From Corynebacterium sp. KPL1814 (lineage in GTDB: Bacteria; Actinomycetota; Actinomycetes; Mycobacteriales; Mycobacteriaceae): DNA of 64,000 nucleotides. Positions 12,835 through 19,922 of this stretch are shown here, piece by piece. The stretch covers positions 1 through 64,000 of the forward strand of contig NZ_KI515777.1 in NCBI RefSeq assembly GCF_000478175.1, given 5' to 3'. The notes under the pieces were generated by a model. That model searched no databases. It was not told the DNA's origin and saw nothing but the letters and a program-made list of their open reading frames with translations. The stretch's first letter is position 1. Every line of letters begins with the position of its first letter. Position numbers and translations under genes: made by a program.

Positions 12835-13152
12835 ATGTTCATTGTGAGTCAACAACGCCAGAAATACACGCCGGAGTACCGGCGTGAAGCCGCAAACCTA
12901 GTAATCGAGTCAGAACGCCCGATTGCTCATGTAGCGAAAGAAATTGGTGTCGCACCTGGCCTTTTAGGTCGGTGGGTGAAAAATGAGCGTCAACGCCGAG
13001 GATCCTCTGATGGGCTAAGCGAGGCTGATCTTCGTGCTGAGAACGCTCGTCTGCGTCGTGAGCTGGCAGAAGCCAAGATGGATAACGAGTTTTTGTCAAA
13101 AGCGACAGCCTTCTTCGCCGCAAAGCAACGCGATCAGAAAAGTTCGAATTAA
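12835..13152 (+). CDS. IS3-family transposase OrfA
   Basis: OrfA is a 105-residue DNA-binding protein. Its N-terminal helix-turn-helix (YTPEYRREAANLVIES through APGLLGRWVKNE) recognises the IS ends. A leucine-zipper-like stretch, ENARLRRELAEAKMDNEFL, supports dimerisation. Its TAA overlaps the ATG of OrfB (TAATG), and OrfB lies in the -1 frame, so the active transposase is probably an OrfAB frameshift fusion. An alternative GTG start lies at 12844. Confidence 0.9.
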   Translation: MFIVSQQRQKYTPEYRREAANLVIESERPIAHVAKEIGVAPGLLGRWVKNERQRRGSSDGLSEADLRAENARLRRELAEAKMDNEFLSKATAFFAAKQRDQKSSN

Positions 13153-14051
13153 TGCAGCAGGAGAAGGCGAATTTCAGTATCAAGCGCATGGCACGCCTTT
13201 TGAAGGTATCTCGGTCTGGATACTACAAATGGGCCCATATGCAGCAGCAACGCTTATCCGGTAAGGATGATCGTGCAGCATTTTACGATGATGTTGATCG
13301 CAAGATTCATCAGATCTGGAAAGACTCCAACGAGGTCTACGGTGCCCCGCGAATCACCGCAGAACTAGGTGAGCGCTACCAGATTGTTCTTAACCGCAAG
13401 ACTGTGGCTAAGCGGATGCGCCTGATGGGAATTGAAGGAATTTCACCGCGTGCCTTCGTCCCAGCGACAACGATTCAATCTAAACGTAAGTCGAGTCTTC
13501 CTGACCTGGTAAAGCGCATGTTTGATACCGGCGAGCTCAATCGAGTATGGATGTCAGACATTACCTACCTGCGAACCGGCGAGGGTTGGTTGTACTTATG
13601 CGCAGTTCGCGATGGTCATTCCCGCAGGGTGCTGGGCTGGGCTATGGATAGCGTGCAAGATACATTCCTGGTCGAACGAGCACTGCGGATGGCACATACA
13701 CTGCGTGGTGACGTTCCTGACGGGCTGGTGTTTCACGCCGACCGGGGAACACAATTTACCAGCGAGCAGCTCTGGGAGGTGTGCCGCAACCTAGGTGTTG
13801 CTCAGTCTGTGGGGCGTACTGGGGTGTGTTTCGATAATGCGATGGCTGAGTCGTTCTGGTCGACGCTTAAGACCGAGTTCTACGACCGGAAGCGCTGGCC
13901 AACCCGCGATGCTGCGCGTCAGGCCGTTGCCTACTGGATTGAAGCCGTCTACAACCGTCGGCGCCGGCACTCCGCACTCGGGATGGTCAGCCCCGTCGAT
14001 TTCGAGAACCACACCAGCCTAACCACCAGCAGAAAAGAAATAGCTGCCTAA
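13152..14051 (+). CDS. IS3-family transposase OrfB (DDE integrase core)
   Basis: The 299-residue OrfB holds the retroviral-integrase-like catalytic core. The DDE residues are in VWMSDITYL, FHADRGTQFTS and DNAMAESFWSTLKTE. An N-terminal HTH_21-like region, RITAELGERY, precedes the core, and the usual C-terminal YNRRRRHSALGMVSP is present. The frame is intact, so the IS may still be active. Expression as OrfAB would need a -1 frameshift near 13135-13150. Confidence 0.92.
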   Translation: MQQEKANFSIKRMARLLKVSRSGYYKWAHMQQQRLSGKDDRAAFYDDVDRKIHQIWKDSNEVYGAPRITAELGERYQIVLNRKTVAKRMRLMGIEGISPRAFVPATTIQSKRKSSLPDLVKRMFDTGELNRVWMSDITYLRTGEGWLYLCAVRDGHSRRVLGWAMDSVQDTFLVERALRMAHTLRGDVPDGLVFHADRGTQFTSEQLWEVCRNLGVAQSVGRTGVCFDNAMAESFWSTLKTEFYDRKRWPTRDAARQAVAYWIEAVYNRRRRHSALGMVSPVDFENHTSLTTSRKEIAA

Positions 14052-14078
14052 CCACTAGGTAGCTCCACTACGTGTCCA

Positions 14079-14189
14079 CGATTTGCGGGCAACCCCATTG
14101 AGGCTACGGAGGCTGGGGAGTTGGCGAAGTTTTGCGATGAACACGCCATCGCGTTTATCCCGACAGGTGAGGTCAATCCACCTATCTAA
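14079..14189 (+). pseudogene. 3' remnant of rep beyond the IS
   Basis: Immediately after the IS, a 36-codon frame runs to TAA at 14187-14189. It encodes a segment containing IEATEAGELAKFCDEHAIAF. It has no start codon or ribosome binding site and lies on the same strand as rep, so I read it as the severed C-terminus of Rep. The IS therefore removed only a small tail of the protein. Confidence 0.6.
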
Positions 14190-14527
14190 GGCTGCCATTT
14201 ATCGTAGATCTCACCTACATGTGTACCCGAGAGCTTCGAAGCTCTGCCAACTGCACGTTTAGACAGAACTCCGCTTTCCACGGCAGCAACAATCAGAGCT
14301 CGCATGCTCTCGTCCGTTTCATCAGCTAGTGCCGCGGAGAGCCCGAGAACTGTGTCCCAGAACTCTTGGTCAAACCCATCATCTTCGGAATCCTTCAACC
14401 ATTTACGAAGTAGATTGAGCGTCTTCTGGGCAGAAGTGAGCGTGCGCCAGGAGACTTCAAGAGCTTGCACAAGGGGCGTGTTCTGCGCGGGTTTCGAGAA
14501 ATCAGGTTTGTCCATACCCCTTAACAT
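14186..14527 (-). CDS. Hypothetical element protein with C-terminal HTH-like segment
   Basis: I do not recognise a family for this 113-residue protein. It is mostly helical and acidic in the middle (KDSEDDGFDQEFWDTV). The C-terminus, VLSKRAVGRASKLSGTHVGE, looks like a helix-turn-helix. AGGTGA lies 6 bases before ATG 14527; an internal ATG at 14515 follows AAGGGG. It converges on the rep remnant with a 4-base overlap and is divergent from the 14738 gene across a palindrome. A regulator of transfer or replication is a reasonable guess, not a demonstrated role. Confidence 0.6.
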   Translation of the reverse strand: MLRGMDKPDFSKPAQNTPLVQALEVSWRTLTSAQKTLNLLRKWLKDSEDDGFDQEFWDTVLGLSAALADETDESMRALIVAAVESGVLSKRAVGRASKLSGTHVGEIYDKWQP

Positions 14528-14543
14528 AGCAGATCACCTGCGA

Positions 14544-14568
14544 TGTCGCGCTTCAAGGACACGCGACA
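14544..14568. promoter_or_regulatory. Inverted repeat, candidate operator
   Basis: TGTCGCG and CGCGACA are separated by 11 bases, 17 bases upstream of the minus-strand HTH-like gene and upstream of the plus-strand cargo operon. The position suits an operator for the adjacent regulator-like protein. There is no T run, so a terminator is unlikely. Confidence 0.4.
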
Positions 14569-14628
14569 AAAAATATTGCAATGCACTGACCTGGGATTTT
14601 ACTAAAGCAAGTGACCGATTTTCTTTTT

Positions 14629-14669
14629 TTGACATATTTTCTTGCATTTGACCATAAAGATGCTAGTCT
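14629..14669 (+). promoter_or_regulatory. Promoter of the element's transfer-gene operon
   Basis: An AT-rich island contains TTGACA (14629-14634) with CATAAA 18 bases on, and TTGCAT (14642-14647) with an extended -10 TGCTAGTCT ending at 14669. Either could drive the downstream plus-strand genes from 14738. Confidence 0.45.
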
Positions 14670-14737
14670 GGAACACGCGGGTGTCAGATCATCTGCCAAT
14701 CGATGTCAAACCTTACATACCTTGAAAGGACCGCATC

Positions 14738-15151
14738 ATGTCCACCCCCTTCCTCTCTATCCCTTACCCCTCCAACCTCATCCATGTCGTCGTCGCCGGT
14801 GCCGAGACCGCACGGCCCGGATTCGAATACGTGGACGGCAAAAAGACCGATGACATTCGCACCCACGCTGAAGGCTGGCCGATCTTCCAAGTCAGTGAGG
14901 CTCAGGCCAGTGTCGGTGGCGTCGGCATCACCGCAAAGCTCCAAATGGGTGAGGAACTCACCATCCCCGCAGGGTCGGTCCTTCGACCATCTTCCGATGT
15001 CACCATCAATGTTCGCGGACGAAGCTCCAACACCGACTTCGTGCCGCTGATGGTGACCATCTCCGCGAGGAGCTGGGAAATCGTTGGCAATGCTTTCGAG
15101 GCCCTGACCTCCTCCACGGCACAGAACCGTTTCAACGACGACGACGCCTAA
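14738..15151 (+). CDS. Hypothetical mobile-element protein
   Basis: The 137-residue protein has no family I recognise. It is soluble, predicted largely beta (IHVVVAGAE, ITAKLQMGEELTIPAGS, VTINVRG, VPLMVTISA) with an acidic tail NRFNDDDA. The compact beta content with an acidic C-terminus is reminiscent of single-strand DNA binding or OB-like proteins, but that is only a resemblance. ATG 14738 follows GAAAGGA. It is the first gene of a plus-strand run leading to the FtsK-like and integrase genes. Confidence 0.65.
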   Translation: MSTPFLSIPYPSNLIHVVVAGAETARPGFEYVDGKKTDDIRTHAEGWPIFQVSEAQASVGGVGITAKLQMGEELTIPAGSVLRPSSDVTINVRGRSSNTDFVPLMVTISARSWEIVGNAFEALTSSTAQNRFNDDDA

Positions 15152-15225
15152 CCCATCCCCCATATCCAATGCTCCCGGGGCCACCCCCCGGGGCACAACC
15201 AATCACTCCTAAGGAGATATCAAAA

Positions 15226-15816
15226 ATGCAGTGGATAATACCCTCCACCACTTGGCCCCCGATCCCCACCAGTATTCAGGACTTCCTGGCCAACACCGAT
15301 TTCTACAGAATGGCGTGGGCACCATTTATGACGTCGTGGTTCATCACGATCATCGTCGTTACCATGCTTGCAGCCCTCGGATGGAGGCTCACGAAGTACA
15401 GCCTTGCCCGCCTGTTAGTCAGCTCCGTACCTGCGTCCAAGGCTGAGCACCGCATATTGACCCGGCTCCAACTTTTCGGTGATACGGCCCGACGCCACAA
15501 GCTCGGCATACCCGACCCGCACCATGAGCCCACCGAGGACGACCCGAAACCGAAGTACCTGCTAGCCAGGCGTGGCGGGAAGCCCTTCATGGAACCAGAG
15601 GGTCCTGGCGTGTTGATCAATCCTGCTTATGGCCAACACGCCGACGACCTCGCTGACCAGATCGAAACACGCTGGCTGCCTGAGCTACGTCGTCGATTCC
15701 ACCGCGACCTTGTTGGCGGCATGCTCACCGCTACGCCCGAGCCGGGTGCCGTCCGTGTCATCGCACATACCCGCACGCCCGGCGAAGCAGACGTCGACCC
15801 GCACATCCTCGATTAA
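15226..15816 (+). CDS. Hypothetical membrane protein of the element
   Basis: This 196-residue protein has one clear membrane helix at about residues 35-56 (SWFITIIVVTMLAALGW) followed by a basic, charged cytoplasmic region. ATG 15226 follows AAGGAGATATC. It sits directly ahead of the FtsK-like gene, so it may be a membrane partner in DNA transfer, similar in placement to the small Spd proteins of actinomycete plasmids. No family is recognised. Confidence 0.65.
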   Translation: MQWIIPSTTWPPIPTSIQDFLANTDFYRMAWAPFMTSWFITIIVVTMLAALGWRLTKYSLARLLVSSVPASKAEHRILTRLQLFGDTARRHKLGIPDPHHEPTEDDPKPKYLLARRGGKPFMEPEGPGVLINPAYGQHADDLADQIETRWLPELRRRFHRDLVGGMLTATPEPGAVRVIAHTRTPGEADVDPHILD

Positions 15817-15831
15817 CCCAGATGTTCCCAA

Positions 15832-15847
15832 CCAAGCCTTGGCTTGG
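15832..15847. repeat. Short palindrome upstream of the FtsK-like gene
   Basis: CCAAGCC-TT-GGCTTGG forms a near-perfect palindrome between the membrane protein stop and the start of the FtsK-like gene. It could be an RNA hairpin or a protein site; there is no further evidence. Confidence 0.4.
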
Positions 15848-15878
15848 GCGGGAGCCCCAACACGAAAGGTTGCACACC

Positions 15879-16811
15879 ATGGACCTCATACTCGAACTCA
15901 TTAAGCTCATTATCACCCTCACCATGGTCATTGCCGCCGGTGTCCTGATTAACTGCATGGTCTGCATCGTCATCAAAGCCGTTACGGGCAAACCTCTCCA
16001 CAAGCCTCGGTGGAAACTCCAGACACTCCCCCGTACAAATTTGAATGACTTGGACCCCGTAGTGGGTAAGACCTTTGAGGGTGACGTCTATAGGTGGTCA
16101 ACCCCCGGCCCACACACCGTTATCAGCGGCGCTACCCGCAGCGGAAAATCAGTCACTAGCTATGGAGTCCTGTCACAACTCGCAAAGCGCGACGACGTCT
16201 TAATTTGCGGCATTGACCCATCCGGTTTGTTGCTGTCACCTCATCGCCTAGGCCCCGGCGGCTCGCTGATAGCAACGGGCACCTCACCAGACGATCTTGA
16301 CCGTATCCTCGCTATCCTCGGCGAACTTGAGAGGCTCATGGATGCCCGGATCAAGTCCCTAATACCCATGGGTATCGACAAGACGCCTATCTCGCGAAAA
16401 GATCCCGCCTACCTGGTGGTCCTCGAAGAATATGCCGGGCTCCTATCTGCCCTTGAAGGCAATGGCAAGAAGCATAAGGATGCTGTTCGTATCGTTGGTC
16501 GCCTCCTTCGCGAAGGCGCTAAGTCGGGGATCACGGTGCTCACGATCATTCAGCGTCCCGAAGCAACTTTGTTGCATGACCGCGCACAATATGCCCGCCG
16601 GGTCACGCATCGCCTTGATAATCGTGACTCCGTGAAGATGGTGTGCGAGACCGCACCAGAAGACATGTGGGGCCAGGTGCTTGACCTGCCACCTGGCCGA
16701 GCCCTCGTCATTGAGGCTGGGGCTAAACCCCAATTCGTAACCATGCCGTCAATGGATTACAGCCACTACACCGCCCGGTGCGCCGCCGCTTATGCTCCCA
16801 CGTCCAGCTGA
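15879..16811 (+). CDS. FtsK/SpoIIIE-like DNA translocase (TraB-type)
   Basis: The 310-residue protein starts with a membrane helix (about residues 8-33) followed by an ATPase domain. Walker A is GATRSGKS (84-91) and the Walker B-like strand is YLVVLEEYAGLL. In actinomycete mobile plasmids such proteins (TraB/TraSA) move double-stranded DNA between hyphae or cells with no other conjugation machinery. The protein is shorter than typical TraB and has only one membrane segment. ATG 15879 follows CGAAAGG. The preceding small membrane protein and following integrase support a transfer role. Confidence 0.8.
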   Translation: MDLILELIKLIITLTMVIAAGVLINCMVCIVIKAVTGKPLHKPRWKLQTLPRTNLNDLDPVVGKTFEGDVYRWSTPGPHTVISGATRSGKSVTSYGVLSQLAKRDDVLICGIDPSGLLLSPHRLGPGGSLIATGTSPDDLDRILAILGELERLMDARIKSLIPMGIDKTPISRKDPAYLVVLEEYAGLLSALEGNGKKHKDAVRIVGRLLREGAKSGITVLTIIQRPEATLLHDRAQYARRVTHRLDNRDSVKMVCETAPEDMWGQVLDLPPGRALVIEAGAKPQFVTMPSMDYSHYTARCAAAYAPTSS

Positions 16812-16866
16812 CTGCGGGGCCCATTTTCCAGACCACCCGCACTGTCTTCCCCGGCCTTTCCCACTT

Positions 16867-17778
16867 ATGATCACAATGACGAAATTCGAAGATTACGCGG
16901 ACCTCTTCATCCGCTCACGCATTATCAACGCCCGTACAGCCCAGGACTATCGGATCCTGCTTCGGTCACTGATCCTTCCTACCTGGGCAGATGTAGATTT
17001 AGAGGACGTTAAGGCCTCGGACCTGCGCGTATGGTTTACTGAACTCTGGGTTAGGGCACCGCACCAAGCTAGGCGCTGCCGCGTTATTTTCCGAGGCATC
17101 TTTGAACTGGCCGAAGACGATGGTCTCATTGACCGAAACCCTGCAGCTCGTCTCCGTCTTCGTACACCACCCCGTGGGCACCCTCGTGTCCTCACCGCAG
17201 CGGAGATCCAACGACTCATCTACTCGATGCCGACAGAACGCGACCGGCTAGTTACCGGAGTTCTAGCCTACGGTGGATTACGGTTTGGTGAAACTGCAGC
17301 CCTATCGCCACATGATGTCACCGGCGTCGGCCTATCGGTTCATCGTTCTGTCCAAGCACGTCACGGAGGCGGCTGGCTATGGGGCGACACGAAAAGTCAT
17401 CAAAGACGCCAAGTCAATTTACCTCCTGGACTGCTCACCGATTTACAGCAGTGGGCACGAAGCCGCGCCCATCACGATCTGATGTTCGCCTCTAAGGTAG
17501 AAACACCAATACACCGAGGTAATTGGCAAGCGCGGGTTCTCACACCGGCCTGCGACCGGGCTGGTATCCAGCGAATTCGGCCCCACGACCTTCGTGCCTC
17601 CTGTGCTTCACTGTTGGCTTCTTCGGGTGTGCCTATCGCCGCGGCTTCTCAGCATCTAGGACACTCTGACACCACAGTAACCATGCGCCACTATCTCGCT
17701 GCAGATGCCACTGCATCGACCCTCGTCACAGCTGCGCTGTCTGCTGCGGAGAGTAGAGATATTTTTCCCATCGCTTAA
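16867..17778 (+). CDS. Tyrosine recombinase / integrase
   Basis: The 303-residue protein has an N-terminal SAM-like core-binding domain (about residues 5-90) and a catalytic domain. The catalytic set is visible: Arg in YGGLRFGE, HxxR in PHDLRASC, His in LGHSD and the nucleophile Tyr in MRHYLA. It would insert the element at the 44-bp tRNA-Lys core. It lies at the right end of the element, 250 bp from the right repeat, where site-specific integrases usually sit. ATG 16867 is preferred over the upstream 16792, which overlaps the ATPase gene; ATG 16876 is also possible. Confidence 0.92.
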   Translation: MITMTKFEDYADLFIRSRIINARTAQDYRILLRSLILPTWADVDLEDVKASDLRVWFTELWVRAPHQARRCRVIFRGIFELAEDDGLIDRNPAARLRLRTPPRGHPRVLTAAEIQRLIYSMPTERDRLVTGVLAYGGLRFGETAALSPHDVTGVGLSVHRSVQARHGGGWLWGDTKSHQRRQVNLPPGLLTDLQQWARSRAHHDLMFASKVETPIHRGNWQARVLTPACDRAGIQRIRPHDLRASCASLLASSGVPIAAASQHLGHSDTTVTMRHYLAADATASTLVTAALSAAESRDIFPIA

Positions 17779-17901
17779 CGCGCCCGAGGAACGAGTCTTG
17801 AATCAGCAATGTTGTCCCCCTGTAGCCGTGCTCGACGCAAGAGGCGAAGCCGAACGCGGAGAGACCGGACGTCGCGCAATGGCACGGCGTACGCAAGGCG
17901 A

Positions 17902-17924
17902 CAGCCCACCCACAGGGTGGGCTG
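17902..17924. repeat. Strong hairpin near attachment site, candidate replication origin
   Basis: CAGCCCACCC and GGGTGGGCTG form a 10-bp stem with a 3-base loop. There is no T run. A stable hairpin close to rep's likely start is what a rolling-circle nick site would look like, but a transcription attenuator is equally possible. Confidence 0.35.
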
Positions 17925-17987
17925 CAGCCACCCAAATGTTAATCAAGGCTCGGGTTTGGGGCGCTAACACCGCTCAAGGAGAACACC

Positions 17988-18027
17988 GTGAACGATGAAA
18001 GCAAAGCAGTGTACACGAAAAGTACTA
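17988..18027 (+). other. Probable true 5' end of rep, separated by integration
   Basis: AAGGAG with a 6-base spacer precedes GTG 17988. From here 28 codons run in frame through the right repeat to 18071. If position 18071 is joined to 11138, as in the excised circle, the frame continues without a stop into the Rep frame at the left end. In the integrated state this frame instead ends at TAG, 30 codons from the start, inside tRNA-Lys. Confidence 0.6.
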
Positions 18028-18071
18028 GTGGGCCCTGTGGGGATCGAACCCACGACCTGCGGATTAAAAGT
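18028..18071. repeat. Right attachment repeat
   Basis: The second copy of the 44-bp att core, identical to 11094-11137. It supplies the 3' half of the functional tRNA-Lys. Confidence 0.93.
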
Positions 18072-18101
18072 CCGTAGCTCTACCAACTGAGCTAAAGGCC
18101 C
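18029..18101 (-). tRNA. tRNA-Lys (TTT), integration site
   Basis: A complete 73-base cloverleaf on the minus strand with acceptor GGGCCTT, D-arm GCTCAGTTGGTAGAGC, anticodon TTT in GACTTTTAATCC, and T-loop GTTCGATCC. Its 3' 43 bases are shared with the left repeat, so the element restored the gene on insertion. Confidence 0.95.
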
Positions 18102-18175
18102 AACGTCGCTCTATATTAGCGTGTTGACTTTTAGATCTCCTAATTCACCCCTCGCCTGAGAGTATCCAAACAAAG

Positions 18176-18212
18176 CAGAAGGAGGGCTTCCCAGCCGGGA
18201 GGCCCTCCTTTG
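18176..18212 (-). terminator. Terminator of the CoA-transferase gene
   Basis: On the minus strand CAAAGGAGGGCCTCCC and GGGAAGCCCTCCTTC form a long hairpin 16 bases after the stop codon. The T run is weak on this strand. Confidence 0.6.
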
Positions 18213-18227
18213 CCATGGCGGTGGAGA

Positions 18228-19730
18228 TTAACCGCGCATGTCACCCTTTTCCATGAAGTTAACCTGGAAGTCGAAGGCAGTCTTCAAGTCGTGCGGGGTG
18301 TGCTGGAACTTGTTTTCCTTCGCACGCTCGTAATACTCCTCCAACAGCGGACGGTAGTCCGGGTGAGCCACGGCGATGATCTTCTCTACGCGCTGCTTTG
18401 GAGCCAAGCCACGCAGGTCAGCCACACCGTATTCGGTGATGATGACCATGGTGTCGTGCTCGGTGTGGTCCGTGTGGGATACGAACGGAACCAGAGCGGA
18501 GATGGCGCCATCCTTCGCGATGGACGGGGACACGAAGGTGGAGATGTACGCGTTACGGGTGAAGTCACCAGAGCCACCGGTGCCGTTCATGATGCGGGAA
18601 CCGGACACGTTGGTGGAGTTAATGTTGCCGTAGATATCTCCCTCGATCATGCCGTTGGAAGAAATCAAGCCGACGCGGCGGATGACCTCAGGGTGGTTAG
18701 AAATCTGCTGCGGGCGCAGGATGATGTGGTTGCGGTAGCGGTCTGCTTCCGCGTTCATCTTTTCTGCGTACTCCGGCGACAGCGCGAAGGAGGTTGCAGA
18801 AGCCACGGTCATCTTGCCGGCATCGATAAGGTCCAGCATGCCGTCCTGGATAACCTCGGTATATGCCTGAATGTTTTCGAACTTGGAGTCCAGAAGGCCC
18901 GCCATCACGGCGTTCGGCACGTTACCCACGCCGGACTGCATGATGAACTTGTCGTACTCGAGGCGGCCTGCGGCAACCTCGCCCTCCAAGAACTCGATGA
19001 AGTTAGCGGCGATCTTCTCAGAGGTCTCGTCCGGCTCGCGGAATGGAGCGTTACGGTCGGCCGAGTTGGTCTTGACAACTGCCACGACCTTCTCCTCCGG
19101 GATCTCCATGTAGGTGGTACCAATGCGGTCGCCCGGCTTGTTAATCGGGATGGGCTGGCGGTTAGGCAGCTTGTCGATGCGGTAGATGTCGTGCATGCCT
19201 TCGAGGTTCTCGGACTGCCACTCGTTGATCTCAATGATGATCTTGTCTGCAGCCTCGACGAACTCGAGGTTATTGCCCACTGCGGAGGACGGCACGATAT
19301 TGCCTTCCTCAGTAATGCGTACGGCCTCGATGATGGCTACCTGGAAGTCACCATAGAAGCCCTCTTCTACCTGCTGGCCCAGGTGGGACAGGTGAATATC
19401 CTGGTAGAGCGCGGTGCCGTCGTTGAATTGCTTACGCAGCAGCGGGTCGGAGTTATATGGGGAGCGGAAGTTAATGGCCTCTGCCTCTGCCAAAACACCG
19501 TCGCAGTCAGGGGCGGTAGAAGCACCGGAGAAGAGGTCAATCTTGAACTCTTCGCCCTTGTCGTGCAGCGCCTTCGCCTTATCTGCAATGGCGGTAGGCA
19601 AACCCTTGGGGTAACCTGCACCGGTGAAGCCGGAGATTCCTACGCGGTCACCATTGTTGACGTACTTCGCAGCCTCCTCTGCAGAAACTACGAGCTTCTC
19701 AAACGGGGCGTATGCGATTCTATCGGACAA
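18228..19730 (-). CDS. actA: Acetyl-CoA hydrolase / succinyl-CoA:acetate CoA-transferase family
   Basis: This 500-residue class I CoA-transferase exchanges CoA between acetate and acyl-CoA (succinyl- or butyryl-CoA). Length and motifs match the ActA/Cat1 group: GFTGAGYPKGLP near the N-terminus, QSGVGNVPNAVMAGLL, and the catalytic-glutamate region IQAYTEVIQDG. GNGTGGSGD-type glycine loop MNGTGGSGDF is also present. In C. glutamicum the homologue precedes dusB-phoU-pst, as here. A role in acetate use and overflow is inferred; the exact acyl donor cannot be read from the sequence. Confidence 0.88.
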   Translation of the reverse strand: MSDRIAYAPFEKLVVSAEEAAKYVNNGDRVGISGFTGAGYPKGLPTAIADKAKALHDKGEEFKIDLFSGASTAPDCDGVLAEAEAINFRSPYNSDPLLRKQFNDGTALYQDIHLSHLGQQVEEGFYGDFQVAIIEAVRITEEGNIVPSSAVGNNLEFVEAADKIIIEINEWQSENLEGMHDIYRIDKLPNRQPIPINKPGDRIGTTYMEIPEEKVVAVVKTNSADRNAPFREPDETSEKIAANFIEFLEGEVAAGRLEYDKFIMQSGVGNVPNAVMAGLLDSKFENIQAYTEVIQDGMLDLIDAGKMTVASATSFALSPEYAEKMNAEADRYRNHIILRPQQISNHPEVIRRVGLISSNGMIEGDIYGNINSTNVSGSRIMNGTGGSGDFTRNAYISTFVSPSIAKDGAISALVPFVSHTDHTEHDTMVIITEYGVADLRGLAPKQRVEKIIAVAHPDYRPLLEEYYERAKENKFQHTPHDLKTAFDFQVNFMEKGDMRG

Positions 19731-19922
19731 CTGTCATCCTCCTTCATATACGAGTAGACCGGTGCTACGGCCCACCCAATTTAGTTACACAGACCACAGT
19801 AGCGAAAATTAACGTTTTCGCCACCATCATTTTGTGACATTCACCCCAATCATGGGAATCCTCGGTAACCACCACCTTGCTGCTAGTTGCTAAATTCCGC
19901 CGTTAACGAGCACAATTAGGGC

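Larger units (their letters stand above)
12793..14079 (+). mobile_element. IS3-family insertion sequence
   Basis: This 1,287-bp element has short inverted ends, GTGGACAC at 12793 and GTGTCCAC ending at 14079, and the two overlapping frames typical of IS3. It interrupts the 3' end of rep. No matching 3-4 bp target duplication is visible on the two sides, which suggests a later rearrangement or imperfect end assignment. Confidence 0.85.
17779..18027. other. Right-end non-genic region of the element
   Basis: Between int and the right repeat lie short sequences repeated at the left end (CGTACGCAAG at 17888 and 11217; GAGAGACCGG at 17859 and 11265), a strong hairpin at 17902-17924, and the ribosome binding site and GTG at 17976-17990. 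The repeated words could be integrase arm sites or replication iterons. Confidence 0.45.
11094..18071. mobile_element. Integrated plasmid-like element (AICE-type) in tRNA-Lys
   Basis: A 6.98 kb element is bounded by perfect 44-bp direct repeats derived from tRNA-Lys. It encodes a rolling-circle Rep, an FtsK/TraB-like DNA-pumping ATPase and a tyrosine integrase, the three hallmarks of actinomycete integrative and conjugative elements. It also has three small unknown genes and an IS3-family insertion within rep. The intact tRNA-Lys at the right end joins a chromosomal 5' half to an element-supplied 3' half. No recognisable excisionase gene was found. Whether it still moves is unknown; rep is interrupted at both ends in the integrated form. 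Confidence 0.88.

Noticed and set aside
12793..14079. Composite transposon around rep
   Set aside because: Only one IS copy is present in the window.
17705..17998. 97-codon plus-strand frame at the 3' end of int
   Set aside because: Overlaps int, then crosses a strong hairpin; no ribosome binding site and an atypical protein.
18210..19757. 515-codon plus-strand frame
   Set aside because: Exact antisense shadow of the CoA-transferase gene.
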